A stretch of 64,000 bases of DNA from Dysgonomonas gadei ATCC BAA-286 (GTDB taxonomy: Bacteria > Bacteroidota > Bacteroidia > Bacteroidales > Dysgonomonadaceae): NCBI RefSeq assembly GCF_000213555.1, contig NZ_GL891982.1:315926-379925 (forward strand). Reading direction: 5' to 3'. The position numbers and the translations under genes were made by a program. Positions within the stretch are counted from its first letter, which is position 1. The number at the start of each line of letters is the position of its first letter. Positions 27,465-36,721 of this stretch are shown piece by piece. The notes under the pieces were generated by a model, which saw only the letters and a program-made list of their open reading frames with translations, made no database searches and was not told where the DNA came from.

Positions 27465-27725
27465 AAAACCTGACATATCTGACACTTTTTTGCTATTTTT
27501 ATCTTGTTTCTTTTACTTTCATTAACTATATATAGTTAAAAGGTAACAAAGGAAACACATTTTTAGCTATTAGCTGATAGCTTTTAGCCGATAGCTTATG
27601 TACAAAACCTGACAAACCTGACGACTTTTCACACAATTTTTATTGTCACTTTTTCTTCTAAAAACTCCGTGTTACTCCTTTTACTCCGTGTTTAAAAATA
27701 AAAAGTAACAGAGGTAACACGGAAA
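27465..27725 (+). repeat. Composite dispersed intergenic repeat (copy 1)
   Basis: Contains CTGACATATCTGACA, the palindrome TTAACTATATATAGTTAA, AAAAGGTAACAAAGG, a chain of AGC-TATTAGC-TGATAGC units, CCTGACAAACCTGACGAC and ACTCCGTGTTACTCC. Positions 27584-27671 match 63201-63288 with one visible mismatch. No gene. Confidence 0.85.
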
Positions 27726-27841
27726 ACAATTAAGAATTAGCTTGCTGAGCAGAGCGAAGACTCTCACCAGTGAACAGTCGTCAGTTAGCAACTTGTATCT
27801 CGTGTCTTGTTTACTCGTATCTCATATAACTTTCAACTTAG

Positions 27842-27910
27842 TACCTAAAACTTACTACTTATCCCAATACTTCAAAGAACTATCAGCTAACAGCCAACGG
27901 CTATCAGCTC
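27842..27910 (+). repeat. Dispersed GCTAACAGC-type repeat copy
   Basis: ACTTACTACTTATCCCAATAC, then TCAAAGAACTATCAGCTAAC, then AGCCAACGGCTATCAGC. Shared with 55170-55245 and 63955-64000. Fills the gap between the nuclease and the small lipoprotein gene; the whole 27318-28129 gap shows no gene. Confidence 0.75.
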
Positions 27911-28021
27911 TAATTATATAGATAATTATTTTTTAAGTCTGTTGAGAAATTTCCTGACAGTTATTTAGAGCCTTTAACAATAAATCCTTTATAATTCCGT
28001 TTCTAACTTAATTGAAAAAAC

Positions 28022-28040
28022 AACCGAGCTATCGGTTTTT
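28022..28040. terminator. Orphan terminator-like hairpin
   Basis: AACCGA-GCTA-TCGGTT is flanked by an A-run on the left and T-run on the right. No gene ends here on either strand; it sits just upstream of the next promoter's -7 box (TAATTTTG, 28045-28052). Confidence 0.5.
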
Positions 28041-28129
28041 AATGTAATTTTGTCTCTGAAAATGTTTCGGTGAACTTATACCCGTGAATGGTTGTTTATC
28101 AAGTAAAATAAATACAAACTATATCAATT

Positions 28130-28387
28130 ATGAAAAAACTTCTTTTCGTTTTATTTGCAGCGGCAATGCTTACAGCATGCGGTACTGCTTACAACACTCA
28201 GCTCAAACAAGTTCAGTTGGGTATGACTCCCCAGCAAATTGTGACATTGATGGGTGACAAATACACTGTGGTTGAACAGAAAGACAATAACAACCAAACT
28301 ATCATGTACAAAGACAAATTCAAGAATGAATGGTATTTCCAGTTTGTAGACGGAAGTTTGTATAAATGGTATAAAGAAAAAGAATAA
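28130..28387 (+). CDS. Small SmpA/BamE-like lipoprotein
   Basis: 85 residues. Lipoprotein signal MKKLLFVLFAAAMLTAC with the lipid cysteine at 17. The mature part VQLGMTPQQIVTLMGDKYTVVEQ followed by YKDKFKNEWYFQFVDGSLYKW resembles the SmpA/OmlA (BamE-like) fold: a G-M-T-xx-Q/E-V motif then short beta strands. BamE-like proteins assist outer-membrane protein assembly, but many Bacteroidetes paralogues are uncharacterised. Single-gene unit with its own -7 box and terminator. Confidence 0.75.
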   Translation: MKKLLFVLFAAAMLTACGTAYNTQLKQVQLGMTPQQIVTLMGDKYTVVEQKDNNNQTIMYKDKFKNEWYFQFVDGSLYKWYKEKE

Positions 28388-28418
28388 AGCAAACTCGTTT
28401 TTGTTTAAAAAACATAAA

Positions 28419-28445
28419 AGAATCGGCGAAAGCCGGTTCTTTTTT
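28419..28445 (+). terminator. Terminator of the small lipoprotein gene
   Basis: Stem AGAATCGGC/GCCGGTTCT (one G-U) with GAAA tetraloop and six T, 31 nt after the stop. Confidence 0.9.
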
Positions 28446-28522
28446 ATTTCAGGAATATGATTCTATAAGCAATTTAGTGTATTTTTATGCACTAAATTAC
28501 AATATAATACCAGAAAACAATT

Positions 28523-29707
28523 ATGGAACAATCTCCTTTATCGAAAATGCCCCGTATAGAAGTTGTTGATGCTCTCCGTGGATTTGCTGTTATGGCAATC
28601 TTACTTGTACACAGCCTTGAGCATTTCATTTTTCCTGTATATCCCGATCCTCTATCGCAACCCGAATGGCTGAATATTCTGGATAAAGCTGTTTTCAGTA
28701 TAATATTTACTCTTTTTGCAGGCAAATCATACGCCATCTTTGCTTTGCTGTTTGGCTTTACATTCTACATCCAATTGGTAAACCAACAGGCCAAAGGTAA
28801 GGATTTCGGATATCGCTTTCTTTGGCGATTGCTACTGCTGACAGCCTTTGCCACGTTAAACGCCGCATTCTTTCCTGCCGGAGATGTTTTATTATTATTT
28901 TCCATAGTCGGTATTTTCCTTTTCATTGTCCGCAACTGGAGCGAAAAAGCTATACTGATCACTGCTATTATTTTTCTATGCCAGCCCATCGAGGTGTTCC
29001 ATTATATCGCCAGCCTGCTCAATCCGGCATATACACTGCCCGATCTCGGAGTAGGCAAGATGTACGGAGAAGTGGCAGAATATACAAAAAGCGGCAACTG
29101 GGGTGAATTCCTTTGGGGAAACATCACACTCGGACAAAAAGCTAGCCTTTTCTGGGCCATAGGTGCAGGGCGCTTCCTGCAAACCGCAGGACTTTTTCTG
29201 CTCGGATTCCTTATCGGAAGAAAAAAACTGTTTATCTCATCCGATAGCAATATTAAATTCTGGATTAAGACACTAATTATTTCAGCTATTCTATTCGCCC
29301 CGCTGTATCAGCTTTGGGTGGAATTGTCGGCCAGCGACAACGCGATAATAAAACAGAGCATAGCTGTATTATTGGATATGTGGCAAAAGCTTGCGTTCAC
29401 TTTTGTACTGGTATCCTCATTTGTACTGCTATATCAAAAGGAAAAATTCCGGAATAAGGTTTCAAACCTGCGTCTATACGGAAAAATGAGTCTTTCCAAT
29501 TATATCACACAATCTATTACCGGAGCTTTGATTTATTTTCCTATCGGACTTTACCTTGCCCCTTATTGCGGATATGCATTAAGCCTGCTTATAGGATTGG
29601 TAACTTTCTTCTTACAAGTACAATTGTGTAAATGGTGGCTAAAAAGCCACAGGCAAGGTCCGCTGGAAAGATTGTGGCATAAGCTCACATGGATTGGAAG
29701 TAAATAA
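28523..29707 (+). CDS. DUF418 family membrane protein
   Basis: 394 residues with about ten hydrophobic segments. The start PRIEVVDALRGFAVMAILLVHSLEHF and the C-terminal block KMSLSNYITQSITGALIYFP, ending in GPLERLWHKLTWIG, define the DUF418 (YeiB-like) family, whose N-terminus resembles acyltransferase-3 and heparan-acetyltransferase families. Inner-membrane location; substrate unknown. Single gene, followed by the MITE-like element. Confidence 0.85.
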   Translation: MEQSPLSKMPRIEVVDALRGFAVMAILLVHSLEHFIFPVYPDPLSQPEWLNILDKAVFSIIFTLFAGKSYAIFALLFGFTFYIQLVNQQAKGKDFGYRFLWRLLLLTAFATLNAAFFPAGDVLLLFSIVGIFLFIVRNWSEKAILITAIIFLCQPIEVFHYIASLLNPAYTLPDLGVGKMYGEVAEYTKSGNWGEFLWGNITLGQKASLFWAIGAGRFLQTAGLFLLGFLIGRKKLFISSDSNIKFWIKTLIISAILFAPLYQLWVELSASDNAIIKQSIAVLLDMWQKLAFTFVLVSSFVLLYQKEKFRNKVSNLRLYGKMSLSNYITQSITGALIYFPIGLYLAPYCGYALSLLIGLVTFFLQVQLCKWWLKSHRQGPLERLWHKLTWIGSK

Positions 29708-29735
29708 CCCATTAAAGATTCTTTAGACGTAAATA

Positions 29736-29929
29736 AGAACCTGTTTAAATTTTGCTCGTTTCCATTTTTAGGACTATTTTCAGGCTGATTTATTCTTTTG
29801 AAAAACGATAATAGCGAGCTATTAGAGTTGAACAAAAGGGTAAATCGGACAAAAAGAGACTAAAAATGAACGAAGAAAAACTGAAAAATACTCATAGAAA
29901 AATATTCGTGGAAAATTTAAACAGGCTCT
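29736..29929. mobile_element. MITE-like palindromic element with 5-bp flanking direct repeats
   Basis: Terminal inverted repeats AGAACCTGTTTAAATTTT (29736-29753) and AAAATTTAAACAGGCTCT (29912-29929) differ at one position. Both ends are flanked by AAATA (29731-29735 and 29930-29934), which looks like a target-site duplication. The two halves remain largely complementary inward (CATTTTTAG and CTAAAAATG), so the ~194-bp unit is nearly one long hairpin. No ORF. Probably mobilised in trans by an insertion sequence elsewhere. Confidence 0.75.
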
Positions 29930-29953
29930 AAATACCACTCTTACAAAAATCGG

Positions 29954-29961
29954 TATATTTG
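29954..29961 (+). promoter_or_regulatory. -7 box of the DPP IV gene
   Basis: TATATTTG, an exact TAnnTTTG match, 23 nt before the ATG and 19 nt beyond the right flank of the MITE-like element, so the insertion lies just upstream of the expected -33 region. Confidence 0.55.
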
Positions 29962-29984
29962 CAATAAATAAAAATACAAAAAGA

Positions 29985-32138
29985 ATGAAAAATATTTTTG
30001 GATTGCTGCTTGCAGGCTTACTCTTTACTTCAGCCCATGCGCAACGTTTAGACCTCAGGGATATTAATGCAGGAAAATATTACGCGCGTGGCGTACAACC
30101 TGTAACATCGTCAGCTGACGGAGAATCATATTTTCAGGCCGACAGGGACAATAAAATGATTATCAAATATTCGTATAAAACAGGATTGCCTACCGATACG
30201 ATTTTTAATGTAAAAAAAGCCAGGGATTGTACATTCGACTCATTTCAGGGTTTTCTCATAAGCCCTGACGAAAAACGATTGGTCGTATACAATGATTCCG
30301 AGTCCATATACCGCCATTCTTTCAAAGCAAATTATTATTACTATGATGTGCGCCGCAATCTGGTGCGCAAACTGACCGAAAACAAAAGCAAACAATCTGT
30401 CCCGGTATTCTCCCGCGACGGACGTATGCTTGCTTATGTGATAGACAATAATATCTGGCTGGCTAAATTCGATTACGATACGGAATCGCAGGTAACCAAA
30501 GACGGTGAAATAAATAAAATTATCAACGGAGGTACCGATTGGGTATACGAAGAAGAATTCGGAACTACCAGACTGATGGATTTTTCGGCCGACGGAGGCT
30601 TATTGGCTTTTGTCCGTTTCGATGAAACCGCCGTACCGCAATATTCTATGCAGATGTATGGCAATCAGTTGTACCCATCGCTGTTTACATTCAAATATCC
30701 GAAAGCAGGAGAACAAAACTCAAAGGTAACATGTAATGTGTTCGATATAGATGCCAAGACTATCCGCAAAATGAATATTCCTGAAAGTACGGAGTACATC
30801 CCGCGTATAGAATTTCTTCCTACGGGTGACGAACTGGCTATTATGACTCTGAACCGTGACCAGAATAAATTTGAGATGTTCTTCACCAACGCCCGTTCTG
30901 CCGTTCCCCGCTCGGTACTGAACGAAGTGAATAGCCGTTATGTAGATTCCCAATCGTTGAATACAATACACTTCTTTGGAAATCAGTTTACATATGTCAG
31001 CGAAAGAAGCGGCTACGCCCATATCTATCTGTACGACAATACAGGTGTAATGCAGAAACAACTGACTTCTGGCAATTACGATGTAACCGGCCTGCTTGCC
31101 GTAGACCCTGTTACAAAAGCTGTATTTTACGAAGCTGCGGAAGAAAGTCCCTTGCAACGAGCCATTTATAAAGTAGATATGGTGAAAGGCATCAAAACAA
31201 AGCTATCGGCTAAACAAGGCACAAACGAAGCGACATTCAGTGAAAACGGTAAATATTATATCAACAGCTATTCCAACGCATCTACACCTAAGATAACCAC
31301 TGTGCATGACGCCACAGGCAAAGAACTTCGGGTACTCGAGGATAATGCCGCCCTAAGCAAGACTCTGGCATCGATGACTCTTCCCAAGAAAGAGTTTATA
31401 ACTGTAAAATCGGCTGATGGCAGGGATTTGAACGCATATATAATGAAACCTGCCGACTTTAATCCATCCCGTAAATATCCGCTGGTTATGGTACAATATA
31501 GCGGGCCGGACTCGCAGCAGGTACAGGATCGTTATGGTATGGACTGGACTGATTACCTGACCACTCAGGGCTTTATAGTAGCCTGTGTGGACGGACGCGG
31601 CACAGGAGCCAGAGGTGAAGAATTCCGCAAATGTACCTATATGAATCTGGGTATTTATGAATCGGACGACCAGGTGGCTGCCGCTAAATACTTTGCCACA
31701 CTTCCATATATCGACGGCAGCAAAATGGCAATCTGGGGATGGAGTTACGGAGGATATAATGTACTGATGAGTATGAGCCACGGTAACGGCACATTTAAAG
31801 CCGGAGTGGCAATTGCACCTGTAACCGACTGGCGCTTCTATGACTCGGTTTATACTGAACGTTTTATGCGTACACCTCAGCAGAACAATACCGGATATGA
31901 AGCCGGTTCGCCTGTCAATTTTGCAAATAAGCTGGAAGGAAATCTATTATTGATACACGGTTCGGCAGATGATAATGTACATTTCCAGAATACTATGGAT
32001 TATGCGGCTGCTCTGGTAAAAGCAAACAAGCAATTCGATATGTTTGTATTTACAGACAAGGACCATTCGATACGGGGTGCGGCTAACCGTACTTATCTGT
32101 ATGAGAAAGTAATTAAGTTTTTGAAAACAAATATGTAA
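29985..32138 (+). CDS. Dipeptidyl-peptidase IV (S9 family)
   Basis: 717 residues. Signal peptide MKNIFGLLLAGLLFTSAHAQ; beta-propeller domain of ~430 residues including DWVYEEEFG, the glutamate motif that binds the free N-terminus of substrates; then an alpha/beta-hydrolase domain with AIWGWSYGGYNV (Ser near 586), ADDNVHFQN (Asp) and DKDHSIRG (His). It removes X-Pro dipeptides from peptides in the periplasm. Together with the S46 enzyme and the POT transporter it fits peptide uptake. Strong terminator downstream. Confidence 0.95.
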   Translation: MKNIFGLLLAGLLFTSAHAQRLDLRDINAGKYYARGVQPVTSSADGESYFQADRDNKMIIKYSYKTGLPTDTIFNVKKARDCTFDSFQGFLISPDEKRLVVYNDSESIYRHSFKANYYYYDVRRNLVRKLTENKSKQSVPVFSRDGRMLAYVIDNNIWLAKFDYDTESQVTKDGEINKIINGGTDWVYEEEFGTTRLMDFSADGGLLAFVRFDETAVPQYSMQMYGNQLYPSLFTFKYPKAGEQNSKVTCNVFDIDAKTIRKMNIPESTEYIPRIEFLPTGDELAIMTLNRDQNKFEMFFTNARSAVPRSVLNEVNSRYVDSQSLNTIHFFGNQFTYVSERSGYAHIYLYDNTGVMQKQLTSGNYDVTGLLAVDPVTKAVFYEAAEESPLQRAIYKVDMVKGIKTKLSAKQGTNEATFSENGKYYINSYSNASTPKITTVHDATGKELRVLEDNAALSKTLASMTLPKKEFITVKSADGRDLNAYIMKPADFNPSRKYPLVMVQYSGPDSQQVQDRYGMDWTDYLTTQGFIVACVDGRGTGARGEEFRKCTYMNLGIYESDDQVAAAKYFATLPYIDGSKMAIWGWSYGGYNVLMSMSHGNGTFKAGVAIAPVTDWRFYDSVYTERFMRTPQQNNTGYEAGSPVNFANKLEGNLLLIHGSADDNVHFQNTMDYAAALVKANKQFDMFVFTDKDHSIRGAANRTYLYEKVIKFLKTNM

Positions 32139-32160
32139 TAATAACTTTTTAAGATAGTAT

Positions 32161-32194
32161 AAAAGCAGGAGTTTTATTAGACTCCTGCTTTTTT
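32161..32194 (+). terminator. Terminator of the DPP IV gene
   Basis: A 9-bp stem AGCAGGAGT/ACTCCTGCT with A-run before and T-run after, 22 nt after the stop. Confidence 0.9.
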
Positions 32195-32407
32195 GTTTAC
32201 TCATACAGCTTCGCTAAGCCCAAACATTCGACATACGAACAAAATCATTTTAATTCCTGATTGATATAAAACATATTCTTAGCTGCATACCGTATCATAA
32301 TTTACATGTCTTAATGCAGAAAAATGAACAACTTAGAACCATCGTTTTATCGGATATGAATTTCTGATAAAAAACACGCTTATAATAACATATCGTGAAC
32401 TTTTCAT

Positions 32408-32415
32408 TATCTTTG
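32408..32415 (+). promoter_or_regulatory. -7 box of the dCMP deaminase/S41 unit
   Basis: TATCTTTG, an exact TAnnTTTG match. It lies inside the in-frame extension of the deaminase ORF, supporting the later ATG at 32440 as the true start. Confidence 0.6.
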
Positions 32416-32439
32416 TGCTTCGAAAATGAGGTGAAATAT

Positions 32440-32883
32440 ATGACTAAAAACAAACAACAGTTGCTGGATGAACGTTATATGAGAATGGCGGCTATCTGGG
32501 CTGAAAATTCATATTGCGTACGCAGAAAAGTCGGGGCATTAATTGTTAAGGATAAAATGATTATATCGGATGGATATAACGGTACTCCGGCCGGTTTTGA
32601 AAATATCTGCGAAGATGAGAACAATGAGACCAAGCCGTATGTTCTACATGCCGAGGCCAATGCCATAACCAAAGTAGCATGCTCACATAATAGCAGTATG
32701 GGTGCAACGATGTATGTAACGACATCTCCCTGTATCGAATGTGCTAAATTAATTATCCAGGCAGGTATCAAACGCGTTGTTTACAACCAAAAATACCGGC
32801 GCAGTGACGGTGCGGCATTACTGGAGCGTGCCGGAATTGAAGTTGTTCTTATCGAAATGGACGAAACGGAAAAGAATCACTAA
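32440..32883 (+). CDS. dCMP deaminase / ComE-like cytidine deaminase-fold protein
   Basis: 147 residues from the ATG at 32440; the frame is open 15 codons upstream, but that part overlaps the promoter. Zinc-site motifs are HAEAN (H70, catalytic E72) and TSPCIECAK (C98, C101); SDGYNGTPAGF is the substrate-binding loop of deoxycytidylate deaminases. It would make dUMP for dTTP synthesis. The S41 protease follows after ~100 nt, a pairing common in Bacteroidales. Confidence 0.92.
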   Translation: MTKNKQQLLDERYMRMAAIWAENSYCVRRKVGALIVKDKMIISDGYNGTPAGFENICEDENNETKPYVLHAEANAITKVACSHNSSMGATMYVTTSPCIECAKLIIQAGIKRVVYNQKYRRSDGAALLERAGIEVVLIEMDETEKNH

Positions 32884-32945
32884 AAAAGCATTTAATGCAA
32901 CATTGTTTAGTCATGGTCGGCTATTGCTGTTGCAGATATAAAAAT

Positions 32946-32967
32946 AATAAACAGGTCTGAGACCTTA
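32946..32967 (+). promoter_or_regulatory. Palindromic leader motif (copy 1) before the S41 gene
   Basis: AATAAACAGGTCTGAGACCTTA contains the perfect 13-nt palindrome AGGTCTGAGACCT (32953-32965), ending exactly 19 nt before the ATG. The same 22-mer with one difference occurs at 36722, again with 19 nt to the ATG. Confidence 0.75.
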
Positions 32968-32984
32968 ATAGAGTCATAGAATAA

Positions 32985-34619
32985 ATGAAAAGTAAAAGGA
33001 TATATATTTGGCTGCCTTTGTGCATCGCATTGAGTATCGCTGTAGGGATTCTCATTGGTAATTTATTTTCTGTGTTTACCCCTGTACGGAAAATATTCGG
33101 AGGTAGCAATAAGCTGGAGACTATATTTGAATATGTAAATAAGTCGTATGTAGATACTGTCAACGTAAATGAATTGGTGGAAGATGCTATTCCTACGATT
33201 TTGGCCGGACTAGACCCCCACTCTGTATACATTTCGGCAGAAAATATGGCATATAGCGGCGATGAACTGGAAGGTCACTTCAGCGGGGTTGGAGTAGAAT
33301 TCCTTATCAAGAACGATACGGTAAACATCGTGAACGTTATACCAGGAGGGCCATCTGAGGCAGTAGGCATTATTCCCGGCGACAGGCTGGTATATGTCAA
33401 CGATAGCCTTTTTGTAGGAAAAGGACTTAGCGAAGAGAAGGTATTCAAAACATTACGAGGAAAGAAAGATACCAAAGTTAAGATAAAGATAAAAAGGGAT
33501 ACAAGCCCCGACCTCATCGAATTTGAAGTTACTCGCGCCGATGTACCTGTAAAGACAGTTCCGGTATCATACATGATAGATGATAAAATAGGATATATCA
33601 AAGTTACGAAATTTGGTAGTACTACTTACAATGAATTCATTACGGCTATTGCAAAACTGAAAAGTCTGGGATGTGAATCATTCATTGTAGATCTCCAACA
33701 GAATACAGGTGGCTATATGGGTGCGGCAATAATGATGACGAATGAATTCCTTGCAAACGGAAATATGATTGTCTATACCGAAGGCCGTGCTTATCCCCGC
33801 GAAAATGTATTTGCCGATGGTTCGGGCACATGCAAGGATAACCAGCTGATCGTTCTTATTGACGAAGGAAGCGCTTCTGCCAGTGAGATCTTTGCCGGAG
33901 CCATGCAGGATAACGACAGAGGCCTGATTGTCGGTCGCCGCTCATTCGGAAAAGGCCTTGTACAAAACAGGTTTATGTTTAAAGACGGGTCGGCTTTACA
34001 ATTGACTATCGCCCGTTATCATACTCCTTCTGGAAGATGTATCCAAAAAGCATATAAAAAAGGTGATCGTACGGACTATGATATGGATATACTAAACAGG
34101 TACAACAGAGGAGAATTCTCGAACAGGGACAGTATAAAACTCGATAACCTTCCATTGTTCCATACTTTAGCGGGACGTCCTGTATATGGTGATGACGGTA
34201 TATTGGCCGATGTATTTGTCCCCCGCGATACGGTAGGAATCAACTCTTATTATCTGAAAGTGGCTAACAGCGGTATGATGCGGGAATACTCTTTTGTTTA
34301 TTCAGCCAAGAACAGGGATAAGTTGAAAGGGTATAAGACATGGCAGGAGGCTCATAAATACCTGGCTGCGCAACCAATTGTAGATTATCTGGTAGAGTAT
34401 GCATATAATAAAGGAATACGTCGCCAGCCATACCTGATCGAAGAATCCAGAAGGCTGCTGCAAGCACAAATGGAAGCAATTATCCTGCGGAACATCTTCG
34501 GAGAAGATGCATACTATCCGGTAGCACAGAAAGACGACCTGATAATGAAGGAAGCTATAAAACTGCTCAAAGCAAATAAGGCAACTCCCGAAGCAATAAA
34601 GAACGAGCAATATAAATAG
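32985..34619 (+). CDS. C-terminal processing serine protease (S41A family)
   Basis: 544 residues. One N-terminal membrane anchor (IYIWLPLCIALSIAVGILIG), a PDZ domain (~95-180, GVGVEFLIKNDTVNIVNVIPGGPSEAVGI), and the S41 catalytic core: DEGSASASEIF with catalytic S298 and RRSFGKGLVQ with K323, spaced 25 residues apart as in Prc. It cleaves proteins near the C-terminus in the periplasm. Follows the dCMP deaminase gene; the leader palindrome lies between them. Confidence 0.95.
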   Translation: MKSKRIYIWLPLCIALSIAVGILIGNLFSVFTPVRKIFGGSNKLETIFEYVNKSYVDTVNVNELVEDAIPTILAGLDPHSVYISAENMAYSGDELEGHFSGVGVEFLIKNDTVNIVNVIPGGPSEAVGIIPGDRLVYVNDSLFVGKGLSEEKVFKTLRGKKDTKVKIKIKRDTSPDLIEFEVTRADVPVKTVPVSYMIDDKIGYIKVTKFGSTTYNEFITAIAKLKSLGCESFIVDLQQNTGGYMGAAIMMTNEFLANGNMIVYTEGRAYPRENVFADGSGTCKDNQLIVLIDEGSASASEIFAGAMQDNDRGLIVGRRSFGKGLVQNRFMFKDGSALQLTIARYHTPSGRCIQKAYKKGDRTDYDMDILNRYNRGEFSNRDSIKLDNLPLFHTLAGRPVYGDDGILADVFVPRDTVGINSYYLKVANSGMMREYSFVYSAKNRDKLKGYKTWQEAHKYLAAQPIVDYLVEYAYNKGIRRQPYLIEESRRLLQAQMEAIILRNIFGEDAYYPVAQKDDLIMKEAIKLLKANKATPEAIKNEQYK

Positions 34620-34630
34620 AATAATAAGAG

Positions 34631-34660
34631 AAGCATGAGATATTAACTCATGCTTTTTTT
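34631..34660. terminator. Terminator between convergent S41 and GT87-like genes
   Basis: A 9-bp stem AAGCATGAG/CTCATGCTT, loop ATATTAA, then T-run, 11 nt after the S41 stop. On the other strand it lies at the stop of the GT87-like gene. Confidence 0.85.
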
Positions 34661-35870
34661 ATGGGTTCATTCGTTTCTCTGTTTCATTTGCTGTCAGATA
34701 CCCGCTTGATAATGCTTTCCCGGATGCTCTCCGGAATGTTACAAGCTGATAAACCAACACGAACCATACCAACAGGCTCGGGAGAGCTTTTAGTGAATAT
34801 GGCCTTATAATCTCCCTCCTGATAAAGGCCGGAATTATGTCCGAATTAGCGAAAAGAGTTAAAAACAGAGTGAATACAAATAAGGCAAGCAGGTATTTAT
34901 TCAGGGGCTTCTTCTGTATCAGAAACCAAATCGCAACCCCGGTTACAGCTATGATGTAAGTGCTGTTTTCGGAGCCGGTACTGAATAAGACGATAAAGAT
35001 AAGTGTAGAAGCTAAAAGGCCGTATTGATAAACCGGGTTTCTGTATTCCTTTACCGGTATATATTGTAAAGCAAACAAAATGACGGCGGGAATCAGAATA
35101 ATCAGATTTGAAAATGTTAGCCCTGAAACTCGTTGCACCAAACCTATTGCCGATATATTCTGATAAACGGAGCCGGCATTTAATGTATTCTTCAACATCA
35201 GCGATTCGTACCAGTCGGCATAGCTTTGTACTATAAACTGGGGTGAAGATATGATCATTGGCAAAATGAAGAAAATGATCCCCCATAAGAATAAATATCC
35301 GATAAGTTTTGGCTTATGTTTTGAGAAAAAGAAGAATGCCAATCCTACAATACCATACAGTTTTATAAATAGTCCCAGCATAATAAAACAGGCTGCCCAA
35401 AAGTCCTTTTCCGACTTGATGCAAATGAAAGATCCGATTATCAACGCAGCTATAAGCGTATTAGTCTGACTGTTAGTCGCATTCAGATATACCTCGAGTA
35501 TGGCAATCCAATAGATGATAACTTTGCCTTTCCACGACATCGGAAGTTTATAGATCGCGACTAGTAATGTAGCCGCAATTAACATTTCCCACAAAGGTAT
35601 TCCGAGGAAATCAGGCAGTAGGGCAAAGGGCGCTATTACAATACTGAATAATGGTCCGTAATGGTTCGAATCAAAATATTTATCAGGATATTCGGCGTAC
35701 AGGTTCACCTGCTCGATTGTATGATAGAATACATACTTGAATATCTGGTAATTATTGGCTTTGTTCAGATGTCCCAGCCCTGCGACCAAAGCAGCACCAA
35801 TCCATAAGATAAATATCAGACGCTTATCATAGAAAATCGGTTTCTGAAAGAACTTGAAAACGGAATTCAT
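34659..35870 (-). CDS. DUF2029/GT87-like integral membrane glycosyltransferase
   Basis: 403 residues with roughly ten membrane segments. An aspartate-containing periplasmic loop follows the first segment (NLYAEYPDKYFDSNHYGPLFSI), typical of GT-C fold, polyprenyl-phosphate-dependent GT87/DUF2029 enzymes such as mannosyl- or arabinosyltransferases. Acceptor unknown. It lies on the opposite strand between the S41 gene and the 5-FTHF cyclo-ligase gene, which are often close neighbours in Bacteroidales, so it may have been inserted there. Confidence 0.75.
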   Translation of the reverse strand: MNSVFKFFQKPIFYDKRLIFILWIGAALVAGLGHLNKANNYQIFKYVFYHTIEQVNLYAEYPDKYFDSNHYGPLFSIVIAPFALLPDFLGIPLWEMLIAATLLVAIYKLPMSWKGKVIIYWIAILEVYLNATNSQTNTLIAALIIGSFICIKSEKDFWAACFIMLGLFIKLYGIVGLAFFFFSKHKPKLIGYLFLWGIIFFILPMIISSPQFIVQSYADWYESLMLKNTLNAGSVYQNISAIGLVQRVSGLTFSNLIILIPAVILFALQYIPVKEYRNPVYQYGLLASTLIFIVLFSTGSENSTYIIAVTGVAIWFLIQKKPLNKYLLALFVFTLFLTLFANSDIIPAFIRREIIRPYSLKALPSLLVWFVLVYQLVTFRRASGKALSSGYLTANETEKRMNP

Positions 35871-36017
35871 TGCTATTATTCGTTGTTTTTTAGGATATTT
35901 CTTATTTTCAGCATCAAAAATAGGATAATATTACTGAAGAAATGTATTTTTGTCTGATATTTCTATATCAAGCTGAATTATGATATATTATTTTTCAGCT
36001 TCAATAGTCTAAAAAGG

Positions 36018-36575
36018 ATGAGTAATATACAACAAGCGAAAGATAAATTACGAAAAGAGATTTCCATACTCAAAAAAAAATGTACATCTGATGAACTTCA
36101 TTATCGTTCACTGGAAGTATTATCAGTTCTTGAATTAACCGGAATATTTCAGGAATCGAAAACGATATTTATATATAATAGTCTGGAAGACGAGGTGCAA
36201 ACCTTCGATTTTATCCGTAAATGGAGCTCGGAGAAAGATTTTTATCTCCCGGTGATTGAAAAAGATGAAATGGTTTTCAGGAGATGCACATCCAACACCT
36301 GTTTTCAGCAATCGGCATTTGGCATTATGGAGCCTGTGGGTGAAAATTACACCGATTATAAAAAGGTTGACCTGATAATAATTCCCGGGGTGGCATTTGA
36401 TCGGAAAATGAATCGTCTGGGCAGAGGAAAAGCTTATTACGATCGTTTTTTACCCAAAGTAAAAGTGCCTAAGTTGGGAATATGCTTCGAATTCCAGCTG
36501 TTCGATGAAATACCGGCAGACAGAAATGATGTAAAAATGGATTATATTGTATCTGAGAATGAGTTGATTTGGTGA
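36018..36575 (+). CDS. 5-formyltetrahydrofolate cyclo-ligase
   Basis: 185 residues. The C-terminal signature IIPGVAFDRKMNRLGRGKAYYDRFL, with basic residues binding ATP phosphates, and the N-terminal KDKLRKEISILKK match the MTHFS family. It converts 5-formyl-THF to 5,10-methenyl-THF with ATP, recycling a dead-end folate. A second folate gene, purU, lies 3 kb downstream. Confidence 0.93.
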   Translation: MSNIQQAKDKLRKEISILKKKCTSDELHYRSLEVLSVLELTGIFQESKTIFIYNSLEDEVQTFDFIRKWSSEKDFYLPVIEKDEMVFRRCTSNTCFQQSAFGIMEPVGENYTDYKKVDLIIIPGVAFDRKMNRLGRGKAYYDRFLPKVKVPKLGICFEFQLFDEIPADRNDVKMDYIVSENELIW

Positions 36576-36721
36576 GGTGTCAGTTAACAGAAGCTAATTC
36601 ATAATTTATAATTTATAACTCATCATATAAAATATTATCTTTACGCCCAAATAAGAACGGAAGATATTTAACAATATACTTTCGAGTGATAATTTACATT
36701 AGTTGTTATACTTACCAAAGC

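Noticed and set aside
27465..27910. CRISPR array
   Set aside because: The repeated AGC-TAATAGC and CTGACA units are too short, irregularly spaced and variable, and no cas genes exist in the window.
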